A stretch of DNA of 48,098 bases from Sideroxyarcus sp. (lineage in GTDB: Bacteria > Pseudomonadota > Gammaproteobacteria > Burkholderiales > Gallionellaceae). Position 1 is the stretch's first letter. Every line of letters begins with the position of its first letter. Made by a program: the position numbers and the translations under genes. This document shows positions 8,434-17,690 of this stretch, in pieces. The stretch lies in assembly GCA_030651895.1 (NCBI GenBank), contig JAUSBR010000015.1:1-48098 (forward strand), written 5' to 3'. Under the pieces are notes generated by a model. The model saw only the letters and a list, made by a program, of their open reading frames with translations. It was not told where the DNA came from and ran no database searches.

Positions 8434-9393
8434 CTATTTCAACCAGCCCTTGCGCCAGAAAAACCAGAACGGGACTGCCACCGTGAGCCCCATCAGCATA
8501 AGTGCGAACGGGTACCCGAGCTTCCATTCCAGCTCGGGCATGAAGCGGAAGTTCATGCCGTAGATGGACGCGATCAAGGTCGGCGGCAGCAGGGCAACCG
8601 ACACCACCGAGAACAGGCGCACGATACGGTTCTGGTTGATGTTGATGAAGCCCACCGTGGTATCCATCAGGAAGTTGATTTTGTCGAAGAGGAAGGCGGT
8701 ATGGCCGTCCAGCGAGTCGATATCCTGCTGGATCTGGTGCACCTCCTCGATCTGCGCCGCACTGAGACGCTTGCCGCGGATCAGGAATGACAGCGCGCGC
8801 TGGGTGTCCATCACATTGCGACGGATGCGGCCGTTGACATGTTCGGCATGCGCGATCTCGGCCAGTGTCTTCACCGCCTGGCTGTCGCTCAAGGGCGAGC
8901 CGAGCACGTCCTGGCTCACGGCACCGAGGTCGGCATACACCTCTTCCAGTGTGTCGGCGGAGAACTCGATGTCCATGCCGTAAAGGTCAACTAGCACATC
9001 GCGGGCATCGAGGATGTCGCCCGATTCGGCATGCAGCCGCATGCGCAACAGACGAAAGATCGGCAGGTCTTCCTCGTGGATACTGATCAGCGTCTCGCCG
9101 GACAGCACAAAGGCCACCGCCACGCTGTGCGAGTGACTTTCGGTGCCGGAGAGGAAATCGGAGCGCAGGTGCAGGTCGCCTTCATGCTCGAAGAAGCGCG
9201 CGCTGGCCTCGATGTCGCGCAGGTGCTCGGGGCGCGGCAGGTGCAGGTCGAAGATACCCTCCACCCACTCCGCCTCTGCCGTCGTGGCGGCGACCATATC
9301 GATCCAGACCGGCTGGTCGTCGCCCAGATCGGTCCCGACTTCGATCTTGATGCGGTTGAGGCGTCCGTTCTTCAGCGTGAAAGCATGCAGCAT
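8434..9393 (-). CDS. corA: CorA-family magnesium/cobalt transporter
   Basis: A 319-residue CorA channel. A large acidic cytoplasmic N-terminal domain with a long helix (about 150-250) is followed by two C-terminal membrane segments. The first ends in the ion-selectivity signature YGMNF (Gly279-Met280-Asn281). The second ends in a short basic tail. It forms a pentamer in the inner membrane importing Mg2+, and in some homologues Co2+ or Ni2+. Length matches the family. thpR lies 38 bp upstream and the PF03013 gene starts 2 bp downstream, all leftward. No Mg-sensing leader is visible in the short gap to thpR. Confidence 0.93.
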   Translation of the reverse strand: MLHAFTLKNGRLNRIKIEVGTDLGDDQPVWIDMVAATTAEAEWVEGIFDLHLPRPEHLRDIEASARFFEHEGDLHLRSDFLSGTESHSHSVAVAFVLSGETLISIHEEDLPIFRLLRMRLHAESGDILDARDVLVDLYGMDIEFSADTLEEVYADLGAVSQDVLGSPLSDSQAVKTLAEIAHAEHVNGRIRRNVMDTQRALSFLIRGKRLSAAQIEEVHQIQQDIDSLDGHTAFLFDKINFLMDTTVGFININQNRIVRLFSVVSVALLPPTLIASIYGMNFRFMPELEWKLGYPFALMLMGLTVAVPFWFFWRKGWLK

Positions 9394-9431
9394 AGAGTTC
9401 CCCGTTCAATGACCCTCATTCTAGCAGGCGG

Positions 9432-9977
9432 CTATTCGGATGCGTCGAAGCGTGCCAACACTTCATAGTGCGGACCCTGCGCGTCGCTAAGGGACTGTAC
9501 CAGCGCAAAGCCGCCCACCGGCAAGCACACCGCAGGCATGGGTGGAAGCGGCTCGTCGCTCCACCTGGCGTGGCGCAGCAGCGTGACATGCGGTTTGTAG
9601 GAGCGGTCCTCGAACGGAAAGCGGTGCCTGCGCAGATTGTGTTCCAGTTCCCGCACCAGTTCGGCCAGCGCGGAGGGTGTCGCTTCCGGGGCGGCATAGA
9701 CGATGTGGTTATGTCCCCAGTAGTGCGCTGTGGTCAGCTTCAATTCGAAACGGCGGGCGACCGTTTCCTGCGCCGCCAGCAACAGCGATTCCATGCGCCG
9801 TTCGGCCACCGCGCCCAGAAACACCAGCGTGGCGTGCAGGGTCTCCGGCTGCATCGCGCTGCCGCCGCACAACGCGCGCAAGGACGGCTGCCATGCGGCA
9901 AGGGCGGCACGCCTAGCAGCGTCCGGCCACAGGGCGAAAAACAGCCGCCGCGAAATCTCTTTTGGGGTCGGTCCCAT
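9432..9977 (-). CDS. thpR: RNA 2',3'-cyclic phosphodiesterase (2'-5' RNA ligase family)
   Basis: A 181-residue 2H phosphoesterase. The two catalytic H-x-T motifs are present: LHATLVFLG with His48 and Thr50, and YKPHVTLLR with His130 and Thr132. The family opens 2',3'-cyclic phosphates on RNA ends; the 2'-5' ligase activity is seen in vitro. Length is typical (about 175-190). It is divergent from the large flavoprotein gene at 10113, with about 135 bp between the starts. It is first in the leftward run with corA and the PF03013 gene; no functional link among them is obvious. Confidence 0.9.
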   Translation of the reverse strand: MGPTPKEISRRLFFALWPDAARRAALAAWQPSLRALCGGSAMQPETLHATLVFLGAVAERRMESLLLAAQETVARRFELKLTTAHYWGHNHIVYAAPEATPSALAELVRELEHNLRRHRFPFEDRSYKPHVTLLRHARWSDEPLPPMPAVCLPVGGFALVQSLSDAQGPHYEVLARFDASE

Positions 9978-10112
9978 GGTCTCAGCTTATCAGTTCGGCA
10001 TGGTCGCGTCAGTGCGGAAAATGTGGGATTTTCGCCCTCCCGTTCGCAGAGGAGTTGTTCTTGGGTTTCGCCGGATGCTGTAGAATGCGCGCCTTGTTGA
10101 ACGGTAAAGACC

Positions 10113-13100
10113 ATGACCGTACGTTTGCGCGAAATTCCCTACAACTACACTTCGTTCTCCGACCGCGAGATCGTGCTGAGGCTGCTCGGCGATGAGGCGT
10201 GGGAGATCATCAACACCCTGCGCGAAGAGCGCCGCACCGGCCGCTCGGCACAGATGCTGTACGAGGTGCTGGGCGATATCTGGGTGCTCACGCGCAACCC
10301 TTATCTGGAAGACGACCTGCTCGCCAACCGCAAGCGCCGCGAAGCGCTGATCGGCGCGCTGCACCACCGGCTGTATGCCATCGAGGTGCGCCGCCAGAAC
10401 AACCCCAAGGTGAAGCGGCTGCTCGAACTCGCCAGCGTGGCGGTCGACCAGTTCGCCGCCGAATTCGAACACACCCTGCTGTTGCGCAAGCGCGCGCTGA
10501 AGGCACTCTGCCGCATCACCCGCAAGGACAACATCCAGTTCGACGGTCTGGCGCGCGTCTCGCACGTTACCGACGCCACCGACTGGCGCGTGGAATACCC
10601 GTTCGTGGTGCTGCACCCGGACAGCGAAGAAGAAGTCGCACCGCTGGTGCGTGCCTGCATCGAACTCGGCCTGACCTTGATCCCGCGCGGTGGCGGCACC
10701 GGCTATACCGGCGGCGCCATCCCGCTGACCAAGTATTCCGCGGTCGTCAACACCGAGAAACTGGACGCGATCTCGCCCGTGGAATACCGGGTGCTGCCGG
10801 GTTTGAGCGAGCCCTATGCCACCATCCATTGCGGCGCCGGCGTGGTGACGCGGCGCGTGATGGAAGCGGCGGAGGCCGCCCGTCAGGTGTTCGCGGTCGA
10901 CCCGACCTCGGCCGACGCTTCCTGCATCGGCGGCAACGTGGCGATGAACGCGGGCGGCAAGAAGGCCGTGTTGTGGGGCACCGCGCTCGACAACCTGGCC
11001 TCGTGGAAGATGGTCACCCCCGACGGCCTGTGGATGACGGTGGAACGCCTCGACCACAACCTCGGCAAGATTCACGATGCGCCCGAGGCGCGCTTCCTCG
11101 TTTCGCGTTTCGAAGCGGACGGTAAAACGCAACACGGCACCCCGGAGATCTTGACCATCCCCGGCGGCAACTTCCGCAAGGCGGGACTCGGCAAGGATGT
11201 CACCGACAAGTTCCTCTCCGGCCTGCCCGGCATCCAGAAGGAAGGCTGCGACGGCATCATCACCTCGGCGCGCTTCATCCTGCACCGCGAACACAAGTTC
11301 ACCCGCACCGTATGCCTGGAGTTCTTCGGCCAGGTGCGCGAGGCGGTGCCTGCCATCGTGGAGATCACCGGCTATTTCGACCGCCGCAACGGCAGTTCGC
11401 CCGCCCTGCTGGCCGGGCTTGAGCACCTGGACGAGCGCTATCTGAAAGCGGTCGGCTATGCCACCAAATCCAAACGCGGCACACGCCCGAAGATGGTGCT
11501 GGTCGCCGACGTGGTGGGCGACGACGAGCGCGCCGTGGGCGAGGCCGCCTCCGAGATCGTACGCATGGCCAACCTGCGCCACGGTGAAGGCTTCATCGCG
11601 GTCTCCGCCGAAGCGCGCAAGAAGTTCTGGCTGGACCGCGCGCGTACCGCCGCCATCGCCAAGCACACCAACGCGTTCAAGATCAACGAGGACGTGGTCA
11701 TCCCGCTGCCGCGCATGGGCGACTATTGCGACGGCATCGAGCGTATCAACATCGAGCTGTCGCTCACCAACAAGATCAAGCTGCTCGGCGCACTGGATGA
11801 ACTGTTCGCGGGTGAACTGCCGCTGCGCTACCAGGACGATGCGCAACTGGGCGACGAGGAATTGCTGGGCAACCGCCCGCAGGCGGCACAGCAGCTGCTC
11901 GCCGACGTGCGCAAGCGCTGGACTTGGCTGCTGGAGAATCTGGATGCGCCGCTGTCGTCCTGTCCCTTCGCCCCTGACGACGCGCAAGATGCGCGCACCG
12001 TGTTCGAAGCCGTGCAGCGCCATCTGCTGCGCGCCTCTTGGAAACGCGAACTGCGCGACCAGCTACGCCACATCTTCAGCGGCAGCACCTATCTGCCTGT
12101 ACTGGAGCAGTGCGATGCCATCCACCAGCGCGTGCTGAAGAGCCGCGTGTTCGTGGCGCTGCACATGCACGCGGGTGATGGCAACGTGCACACCAACATC
12201 CCGGTGAACTCCGACGACTATGCCATGCTACAGCAGGCCTACGGCGCAGTGGACCGCATCATGAAGCTGGCCAAGGACCTCGGCGGCGTGATCTCGGGCG
12301 AGCACGGCATCGGCATCACCAAGTTCGATTTCCTCGAAGAGAGCGAGATCGCGCCCTTCACCGCCTACAAACAGAAGGTCGATCCGGACGGGCATTTCAA
12401 CAAGGGCAAACTGCTCAAAGGCAGCAACCTCGAGCACGCCTACACCCCCAGCTTCAATTTGATGGAGCTGGAAAGCCTGATCCTCGAGAAGAGCGAACTG
12501 GGCGAGATCTCCGATTCGATCAAGGACTGTCTGCGCTGCGGCAAGTGCAAGCCGGTGTGCTCCACCCATGTGCCGCGCGCCAACCTGCTCTATTCGCCGC
12601 GCAACAAGATCCTCGCCACCTCGCTGCTCATCGAGGCTTTCCTGTACGAGGAGCAAACCAGGCGCGGCGTGTCCATCCAGCATTTCGCCGAGTTCGGCGA
12701 TGTGGCCGACCACTGCACAGTGTGCCACAAGTGCCTGAAGCCCTGCCCGGTCGACATCGACTTCGGCGACGTGTCGGTGGCGATGCGCAACTTCCTGCGC
12801 AAACAGGGCAAGAAAAAATTCAGCCCAGTCACCGCGTTGTCGATGTTCTATCTCAGTGCGACCGATCCCACCACTACCAAGCTGTTGCGCAAGGTGATGA
12901 TGGAGTGGAGCTACAAGGCGCAGCGCCTGGGCTACCGGATCGCCAAACATCTGGGGCTGTTCCGCCAGCAGGTCGCGCATCCGCCCGCCACCGTGGGCAA
13001 GCCGCCCATCCAGGCCAAGATCATCCACTTCATCAACAAGCCGATGCCCGGCAATCTGCCGAAGAAGACGGCGCGCGCGCTGCTCGACATCGAGGACAAC

Positions 13101-13937
13101 ACAATCGTGCCGGTGATCCGCAACCCGAACAAGGCCGGCGAGGATTCCGAGGCGGTGTTCTATTTCCCCGGCTGCGGCTCCGAGCGCATGTACTCGCCGG
13201 TCGCGCTGGCGACGCAGGCGATGCTGTACGAGGTCGGCGCGACCACCGTGCTGCCGCCCGGTTACCTGTGCTGCGGCTACCCGCAGACTGCGGCCGGCTT
13301 CGACGACAAGGGCAGCCAGATCACCACCGACAACCGCGTGCTGTTCCACCGCGTGGCGAACACGCTGAACTACCTCGATATCAAGACGGTGATCGTCTCC
13401 TGCGGCACCTGCATGGACCAGTTGCTGCAATACCAGTTCGACAAGATATTCCCCGGCTGCCGGCTGCTCGACATCCACGAGTACCTGCTCGAAAAAGGGG
13501 TGAAGTTGGGACAGGCGACCGGGACACGCTACATGTATCACGACCCCTGCCATTCGCCGATGAAGACCCATGCACCACTCAAGGTCGCGAGCGAACTGAT
13601 GGCGACACCGATCCCGTTGAGCGACCGCTGCTGCGGCGAAGCGGGCACCTTCGGTCTGGCCGTGCCGCATATCGCCACCCAGGTGCGCTTCCGCAAGGAA
13701 GAAGAAATCAGCAAAGGGGCGGATGCCTTGCGTGCCGACGGTTACGCCGGCGAGGTGAAGATACTCACTTCCTGCCCGGCCTGCTTCCAGGGCCTGAGCC
13801 GCTATGCCGATGACGCCGGCGGCACCAGCACCGACTACATCGTGGTGGAGATGGCCAAGCATCTGCTGGGGCCCACGTGGATGGAAGACTACGTGGCGAA
13901 AGCCAACGACGGTGGCATCGAGCGCGTGTTGTTATAG
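10113..13937 (+). CDS. Large FAD and 4Fe-4S oxidoreductase with N-terminal DUF3683 (D-2-hydroxyacid dehydrogenase type)
   Basis: A 1274-residue multidomain protein. Residues 1 to about 150 match the DUF3683 extension. Residues 170-320 are a PCMH-type FAD domain ([15 protein letters not shown]). The FAD-oxidase C-terminal domain runs to about 770 and includes [14 protein letters not shown] and ISGEHGIG. A ferredoxin-like pair of 4Fe-4S sites follows ([11 protein letters not shown] near 805, [13 protein letters not shown] near 868). Two CCG domains end the protein (FPGCG near 1018, LCCGYP near 1052, [30 protein letters not shown]). This is a fused GlpC/GlcD/GlcF-like architecture, as in YdiJ and D-lactate or D-2-hydroxyglutarate dehydrogenases, probably passing electrons to quinone at the inner membrane. 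Substrate unknown. The next gene starts 9 bp later. Confidence 0.9.
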   Translation: MTVRLREIPYNYTSFSDREIVLRLLGDEAWEIINTLREERRTGRSAQMLYEVLGDIWVLTRNPYLEDDLLANRKRREALIGALHHRLYAIEVRRQNNPKVKRLLELASVAVDQFAAEFEHTLLLRKRALKALCRITRKDNIQFDGLARVSHVTDATDWRVEYPFVVLHPDSEEEVAPLVRACIELGLTLIPRGGGTGYTGGAIPLTKYSAVVNTEKLDAISPVEYRVLPGLSEPYATIHCGAGVVTRRVMEAAEAARQVFAVDPTSADASCIGGNVAMNAGGKKAVLWGTALDNLASWKMVTPDGLWMTVERLDHNLGKIHDAPEARFLVSRFEADGKTQHGTPEILTIPGGNFRKAGLGKDVTDKFLSGLPGIQKEGCDGIITSARFILHREHKFTRTVCLEFFGQVREAVPAIVEITGYFDRRNGSSPALLAGLEHLDERYLKAVGYATKSKRGTRPKMVLVADVVGDDERAVGEAASEIVRMANLRHGEGFIAVSAEARKKFWLDRARTAAIAKHTNAFKINEDVVIPLPRMGDYCDGIERINIELSLTNKIKLLGALDELFAGELPLRYQDDAQLGDEELLGNRPQAAQQLLADVRKRWTWLLENLDAPLSSCPFAPDDAQDARTVFEAVQRHLLRASWKRELRDQLRHIFSGSTYLPVLEQCDAIHQRVLKSRVFVALHMHAGDGNVHTNIPVNSDDYAMLQQAYGAVDRIMKLAKDLGGVISGEHGIGITKFDFLEESEIAPFTAYKQKVDPDGHFNKGKLLKGSNLEHAYTPSFNLMELESLILEKSELGEISDSIKDCLRCGKCKPVCSTHVPRANLLYSPRNKILATSLLIEAFLYEEQTRRGVSIQHFAEFGDVADHCTVCHKCLKPCPVDIDFGDVSVAMRNFLRKQGKKKFSPVTALSMFYLSATDPTTTKLLRKVMMEWSYKAQRLGYRIAKHLGLFRQQVAHPPATVGKPPIQAKIIHFINKPMPGNLPKKTARALLDIEDNTIVPVIRNPNKAGEDSEAVFYFPGCGSERMYSPVALATQAMLYEVGATTVLPPGYLCCGYPQTAAGFDDKGSQITTDNRVLFHRVANTLNYLDIKTVIVSCGTCMDQLLQYQFDKIFPGCRLLDIHEYLLEKGVKLGQATGTRYMYHDPCHSPMKTHAPLKVASELMATPIPLSDRCCGEAGTFGLAVPHIATQVRFRKEEEISKGADALRADGYAGEVKILTSCPACFQGLSRYADDAGGTSTDYIVVEMAKHLLGPTWMEDYVAKANDGGIERVLL

Positions 13938-13946
13938 GAGCCGATA

Positions 13947-15563
13947 ATGTTGTCTCTGGAACCGACCGACGATCTCGCCAAACCCGCATTCAAGGATGCG
14001 GCATCCTGCGCGAAATGGTTGAGCCAGCTGCAACTGACCAATCTCAATCTGGCGCAGGGCACGCTGCGCGCGCAACTGGACGAGTTCAACCGTTACCCCC
14101 TGCGCGGCAAAGAGCGTCTGCAGACACTGGAAACGCTGCGCGAGACGGTGAGCACCGTGCAGGCCGATTTCGCCAGGAAACTCGCGGGCAAGAAACTGCC
14201 GCTAGCCGACGAGGAATTCAAGTCGCTGATCACCCTCACCAGCCTGTGGCAGAGCATGCTCAACGGCTATCTGCGCTGCCTGCAATCGACCGCTCACGGC
14301 GACTCCTCGCTTTCCTCCGAAACCGCCCTGCTGACCCATCGCTGCCTGCTTTACAGCAGCCAGCTCATCGCCGAGTTCCTGCACTTGGGCTGCGAGCCCG
14401 ACGGCAAATCATGGCAGCGCCTGCATGCGATCTACGCGCATGCCGAGGAAGCGGGACTGCAAACCCAGGCCATCAAGGACAAGTACAACCGCAGCGGACT
14501 CGCACTGTCCTGCCGTACTGTGTACTCCAAGATCCTGCTGCTGCACCGCGCCCGCCTGCTCGGACTGCGCCGCGGCCAGTGGCATATCATCGATCAATGG
14601 CTGGACCACTGGGGCGAATCTTTCACCATCGAACCGCGTTGCAGCATGAGCCGGGGCGATGCGCCGCCGCTGGCGGTCGATCTCGCCGGCACGCGCGGCT
14701 TCGTCGCGATACAGCGCGCCACCGCCGATCCGACCATGCGTTTCATGGCGATGGTACCGCTGTCCAAGCAGATTCGCGTCAAGACCATCCTGCTGCAGCA
14801 GGGGCAGTCGCCGCAGCAACTGGAACTCGGCGAAGAACAGAGCAGCAAGGAATGTATCGATCTGCTCAACCGCCTGCACGGATGCTGGTGCGAACAACGC
14901 CACGAATCGCTTGCGGACGAACCGCGCGATGCGCTACCCGCCCAGATGTGCATGGAGTTGGAGAGCATCTATGCCCACATCGCGCGCAAGCCGTTCAAGA
15001 CGCCAAACACTGCCGGCATCGCGGACAAGGAAGCGCAGAGGCAGATCGAGACCTTCGGCCGCGTGCTGGACGAGACTGACCGCATCAATCTGACCCAACT
15101 CGGTTTTCTGGCGGAGGATTGGCTGATCGAGGAAGACGGCCTGCTGCATGCACGCCTGCTGCGCAAATCCACATCGGGTTCGCGCCTCGGCCTGAATCAG
15201 ATTGTCTGCGTGCACAAACCGAACGATGCATCATTCCGGGTCGGCGTCACCACGCTGGTCAGCGTGACACGCAGCGGCCAGTTGTATATCGGCGTGCGCT
15301 ACCTGCCCGGCGTCCCGCAGGCGGCCATCGTACGCGGCAGTCCGTCCGGCAACCTTCTCTCTGGTGCGGCAGCGGCGCTGGCCCTGCCTGAGATAGCCAA
15401 TCTGCGCATCCCGCCGAGCATCCTGATGCCGCGCGACTGGTTCCAGAGCGGACGCTCGCTCGAACTCGCGCTGCATGACAAAGAGAAACTGAGTGTGACC
15501 TTGGGTATCAGCGTGGAAAAAGGCAACGACTTCGAGCGCGTGAGCTACACGCTCAAAAACTAG
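13947..15563 (+). CDS. Conserved-looking hypothetical protein, probable partner of the upstream flavoprotein gene
   Basis: A 538-residue protein I do not recognise. It has no signal peptide and no membrane segment. Residues 1 to about 340 appear helical with several Leu- and Arg-rich heptad-like stretches. The last 150 residues look beta-rich (VGVTTLVSVTRSGQLYIGVRYLPG), which vaguely recalls PilZ-type c-di-GMP-binding barrels. I do not see a convincing RxxxR plus (D/N)xSxxG pair, so no function is assigned. It starts 9 bp after the flavoprotein stop, so it is very likely in the same operon. Its stop is 1 bp from the convergent phoR stop. Codon use is like its neighbours, indicating a resident gene. 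Confidence 0.8.
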   Translation: MLSLEPTDDLAKPAFKDAASCAKWLSQLQLTNLNLAQGTLRAQLDEFNRYPLRGKERLQTLETLRETVSTVQADFARKLAGKKLPLADEEFKSLITLTSLWQSMLNGYLRCLQSTAHGDSSLSSETALLTHRCLLYSSQLIAEFLHLGCEPDGKSWQRLHAIYAHAEEAGLQTQAIKDKYNRSGLALSCRTVYSKILLLHRARLLGLRRGQWHIIDQWLDHWGESFTIEPRCSMSRGDAPPLAVDLAGTRGFVAIQRATADPTMRFMAMVPLSKQIRVKTILLQQGQSPQQLELGEEQSSKECIDLLNRLHGCWCEQRHESLADEPRDALPAQMCMELESIYAHIARKPFKTPNTAGIADKEAQRQIETFGRVLDETDRINLTQLGFLAEDWLIEEDGLLHARLLRKSTSGSRLGLNQIVCVHKPNDASFRVGVTTLVSVTRSGQLYIGVRYLPGVPQAAIVRGSPSGNLLSGAAAALALPEIANLRIPPSILMPRDWFQSGRSLELALHDKEKLSVTLGISVEKGNDFERVSYTLKN

Positions 15564-15564
15564 T

Positions 15565-16863
15565 TCATTCCCCTCTGCGCTTCAGCGGAAAGACGATGCT
15601 GAAGGTGCTCCCCTTGCCCTCTTCGCTGACGACATCGAGTTGCGCCTGATGGCGCATGGCGATGTGTTTGACGATGGCCAGCCCCAATCCCGTGCCGCCG
15701 GTCTCGCGCGAGCGGCTGCGGTCGACCCGGTAGAAACGCTCGGTCAGGCGCGGGATATGCTGCGGCGCGATACCGATACCGCTATCCTTGACGCTGAAGC
15801 GCAGATACCCGTCAGCCAATTCTTCCCAGCGCAAGACAATCTCGCCGCCCGGCGGGGTATAACGGATGGCATTGGTGACGAGATTGCCGAATGCGCTGTG
15901 CAGTTCGTTGGCGCTGCCGAGAACGCCGGTCTTGCAAGCCGCATCGAGCCGCAACTGGTGCTGACCCTTGCTCACGGTACGACCCTCATCGAGCAAGATC
16001 TGCAACAACCCGGCGATATCGACCTTTTCCTCCTGCAGCGCGTTCTGTTCGTTCTCAAGGCGTGACAGGGTCAGCAGGTCGTCCACCAGACTTTCCATGC
16101 GGCTGGTCTGCTCGCCCATCAGCTTCAGGGCGCGGCGCGACATATCGTTCTCCAGGTTGGGCATGTCCTGCAAGGTTTCGACGAAACCGTTGACCACGGT
16201 GAGCGGCGTGCGCAGTTCGTGCGAGACGTTGGCGACGAAGTCGCGGCGCATGGTCTCAATGCGCTCCAGATGGGTGATGTCGCGACTGATCAGCAGGCGT
16301 TTGTTGTCGCCGTAGGCGATCAGCTTGACGGACAACACCAGATCACCCTGGCGCGTGTCGCGCAGGATCAAGGGTTCGGTGAAACTCTTCATCGCGAGAT
16401 AGCGCACGAACTCGGGCTGGCGCGCCAGATAGGTGATCTGCTGGCCTCTGTCGCGCACGCCGTCGAGACCGAAATGGTGCTCGGCCAGCGGGTTGCACCA
16501 TTCGATGCGGTCCGCCTCGTCCAGGATCGCGACCCCCTCGGGCAAGGCCGAGGTGGCCTGTTTCATCTGCAACAGCGCGGAGGCATGCTGTTCGCGCTCT
16601 TTGAGATGCAGGCGGGTGATCTTGTTGAGTTGCGAGAATGCATCCTCCCACAAACCTTTGCCCTCAGGTACCTGCAGCCTTTCCGGGTCGGACAGCCAAT
16701 GGTCGAGTTGTGCCAGATTGCGCAGATGGAAGTACAAGCGGATCAGGATGCCGAAGCCGAAGAACAATGCCGCCGGCAGTGCCCCCGCCACGGCCCATGC
16801 CAGCAGGGAAAGCAGCAGCAGGAAGAACGGATAAACGAAAGCGCGCTGCCAGAAATCGCTCAC
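15565..16863 (-). CDS. phoR: Phosphate regulon sensor histidine kinase
   Basis: A 432-residue membrane kinase. Two N-terminal hydrophobic helices (about 10-45) and a cytoplasmic PAS domain (about 105-190, with the EWCNPLAEHHFG core) lead to the HisKA helix SHELRTP. His215 is the phosphorylated residue. The ATPase domain has NLVTNAIRYTPPGG (N box), DSGIGI (G1) and GGTGLGLAIVKH (G2). I prefer the GTG start at 16863: GAGG at 16871-16874 is a well-spaced Shine-Dalgarno sequence and the product then matches the 431-residue E. coli length. The ATG at 16893 has none. PhoR (de)phosphorylates PhoB in response to phosphate via PstSCAB-PhoU, which is not in this window. It is cotranscribed downstream of phoB. 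Confidence 0.93.
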   Translation of the reverse strand: MSDFWQRAFVYPFFLLLLSLLAWAVAGALPAALFFGFGILIRLYFHLRNLAQLDHWLSDPERLQVPEGKGLWEDAFSQLNKITRLHLKEREQHASALLQMKQATSALPEGVAILDEADRIEWCNPLAEHHFGLDGVRDRGQQITYLARQPEFVRYLAMKSFTEPLILRDTRQGDLVLSVKLIAYGDNKRLLISRDITHLERIETMRRDFVANVSHELRTPLTVVNGFVETLQDMPNLENDMSRRALKLMGEQTSRMESLVDDLLTLSRLENEQNALQEEKVDIAGLLQILLDEGRTVSKGQHQLRLDAACKTGVLGSANELHSAFGNLVTNAIRYTPPGGEIVLRWEELADGYLRFSVKDSGIGIAPQHIPRLTERFYRVDRSRSRETGGTGLGLAIVKHIAMRHQAQLDVVSEEGKGSTFSIVFPLKRRGE

Positions 16864-16923
16864 GGCGGAACCTCGAAGATTGACTGGCGGCATTATACGG
16901 GTTGCCGCGAATCCGCCGAAAAA

Positions 16924-17613
16924 CTATTCCCGGGAAAAACGGTAACCGCTACCGCGCACGGTCTGCACCAGGCTATCCTTGCCGGACGCCTCCAGCGCCT
17001 GGCGCAGGCGGCGGATATGTACATCGACAGTGCGCTCTTCGACGAACACATGGTCGCCCCATACCTGGTCGAGCAGTTGCGCTCTGCTGTACACGCGCTC
17101 GACGTGGGTCATGAAGAAATGCAGCAGGCGGAACTCGGTCGGCCCGAGGTCGATGTTCGCGCCTTCGGCACTGACGCGGTGGGTGGTGGGAGACAGTTCC
17201 AGGCCTTCCACGCGCACGGTCTCGTCGCTCATCTGCGGCGCGCGGCGGCGCAGCACGGCACGGATGCGCGCCATCAGTTCGCGCGGCGAGAAAGGTTTGG
17301 TGATGTAGTCGTCGGCACCTGATTCCAGGCCGAGTATCTTGTCGCGCTCGTCGGTGCGCGCGGTGAGCATGATGATGGGGATGTCGCGCGTGCGCTGGTC
17401 GGCACGCAGGCGGCGCGCCATTTCGATACCGGAAGCACCCGGCAGCATCCAGTCGAGCAGGATGAGATCGGGCAAGGCACGGTTGATCTCGGCCAGTGCG
17501 CTCGGTACGTCGTAGGCCTGGATGGCGCGGAAACCGCACTGCGCCACATTGAAGGCCAGCAGTTCCTGGATCGCCGGTTCGTCTTCCACCAGCAGAATGT
17601 TCGCTGTCGTCAT
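16924..17613 (-). CDS. phoB: Phosphate regulon response regulator
   Basis: A 229-residue OmpR/PhoB-family regulator, exactly the E. coli PhoB length when started at ATG 17613. That start has GGAG a few bases upstream; the in-frame ATG at 17625 overlaps this Shine-Dalgarno sequence and is less likely. In the receiver domain the acidic pair is E10/D11, Asp54 in LLDWMLPG is the phosphorylation site, and the TKPFSP Lys is present. The C-terminal winged helix has EFRLLHFF, the recognition-helix segment [15 protein letters not shown] and VRGSGYRF. It binds PHO boxes, and a near-perfect one lies about 50 bp upstream of its own start. phoR follows downstream. Confidence 0.96.
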   Translation of the reverse strand: MTTANILLVEDEPAIQELLAFNVAQCGFRAIQAYDVPSALAEINRALPDLILLDWMLPGASGIEMARRLRADQRTRDIPIIMLTARTDERDKILGLESGADDYITKPFSPRELMARIRAVLRRRAPQMSDETVRVEGLELSPTTHRVSAEGANIDLGPTEFRLLHFFMTHVERVYSRAQLLDQVWGDHVFVEERTVDVHIRRLRQALEASGKDSLVQTVRGSGYRFSRE

Positions 17614-17664
17614 CTTTTTCTCCATCGTTCGTCTTTAACTTGCCTGTGATGGTATGAAAGAATT

Positions 17665-17682
17665 ATGACAGTAACATGACAG
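17665..17682 (-). promoter_or_regulatory. PHO box upstream of phoBR
   Basis: On the minus strand CTGTCATGTTACTGTCAT contains two identical CTGTCAT heptamers 11 bp apart, which is the PhoB direct-repeat architecture. Heptamers lie at 17676-17682 and 17665-17671. It sits 51 bp upstream of the phoB ATG, consistent with an activated promoter whose -35 is replaced by the box. It indicates positive autoregulation of phoBR under phosphate limitation. Confidence 0.88.
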
Positions 17683-17690
17683 AAACGCTT

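Noticed and set aside
9990..12023. 677-residue leftward reading frame
   Set aside because: Antisense to the large flavoprotein gene; a GC-rich shadow without recognisable domains.
12228..13862. 544-residue leftward reading frame
   Set aside because: Also antisense to the flavoprotein gene; composition dominated by Ala, Gly, His and Arg as expected from the complementary strand.
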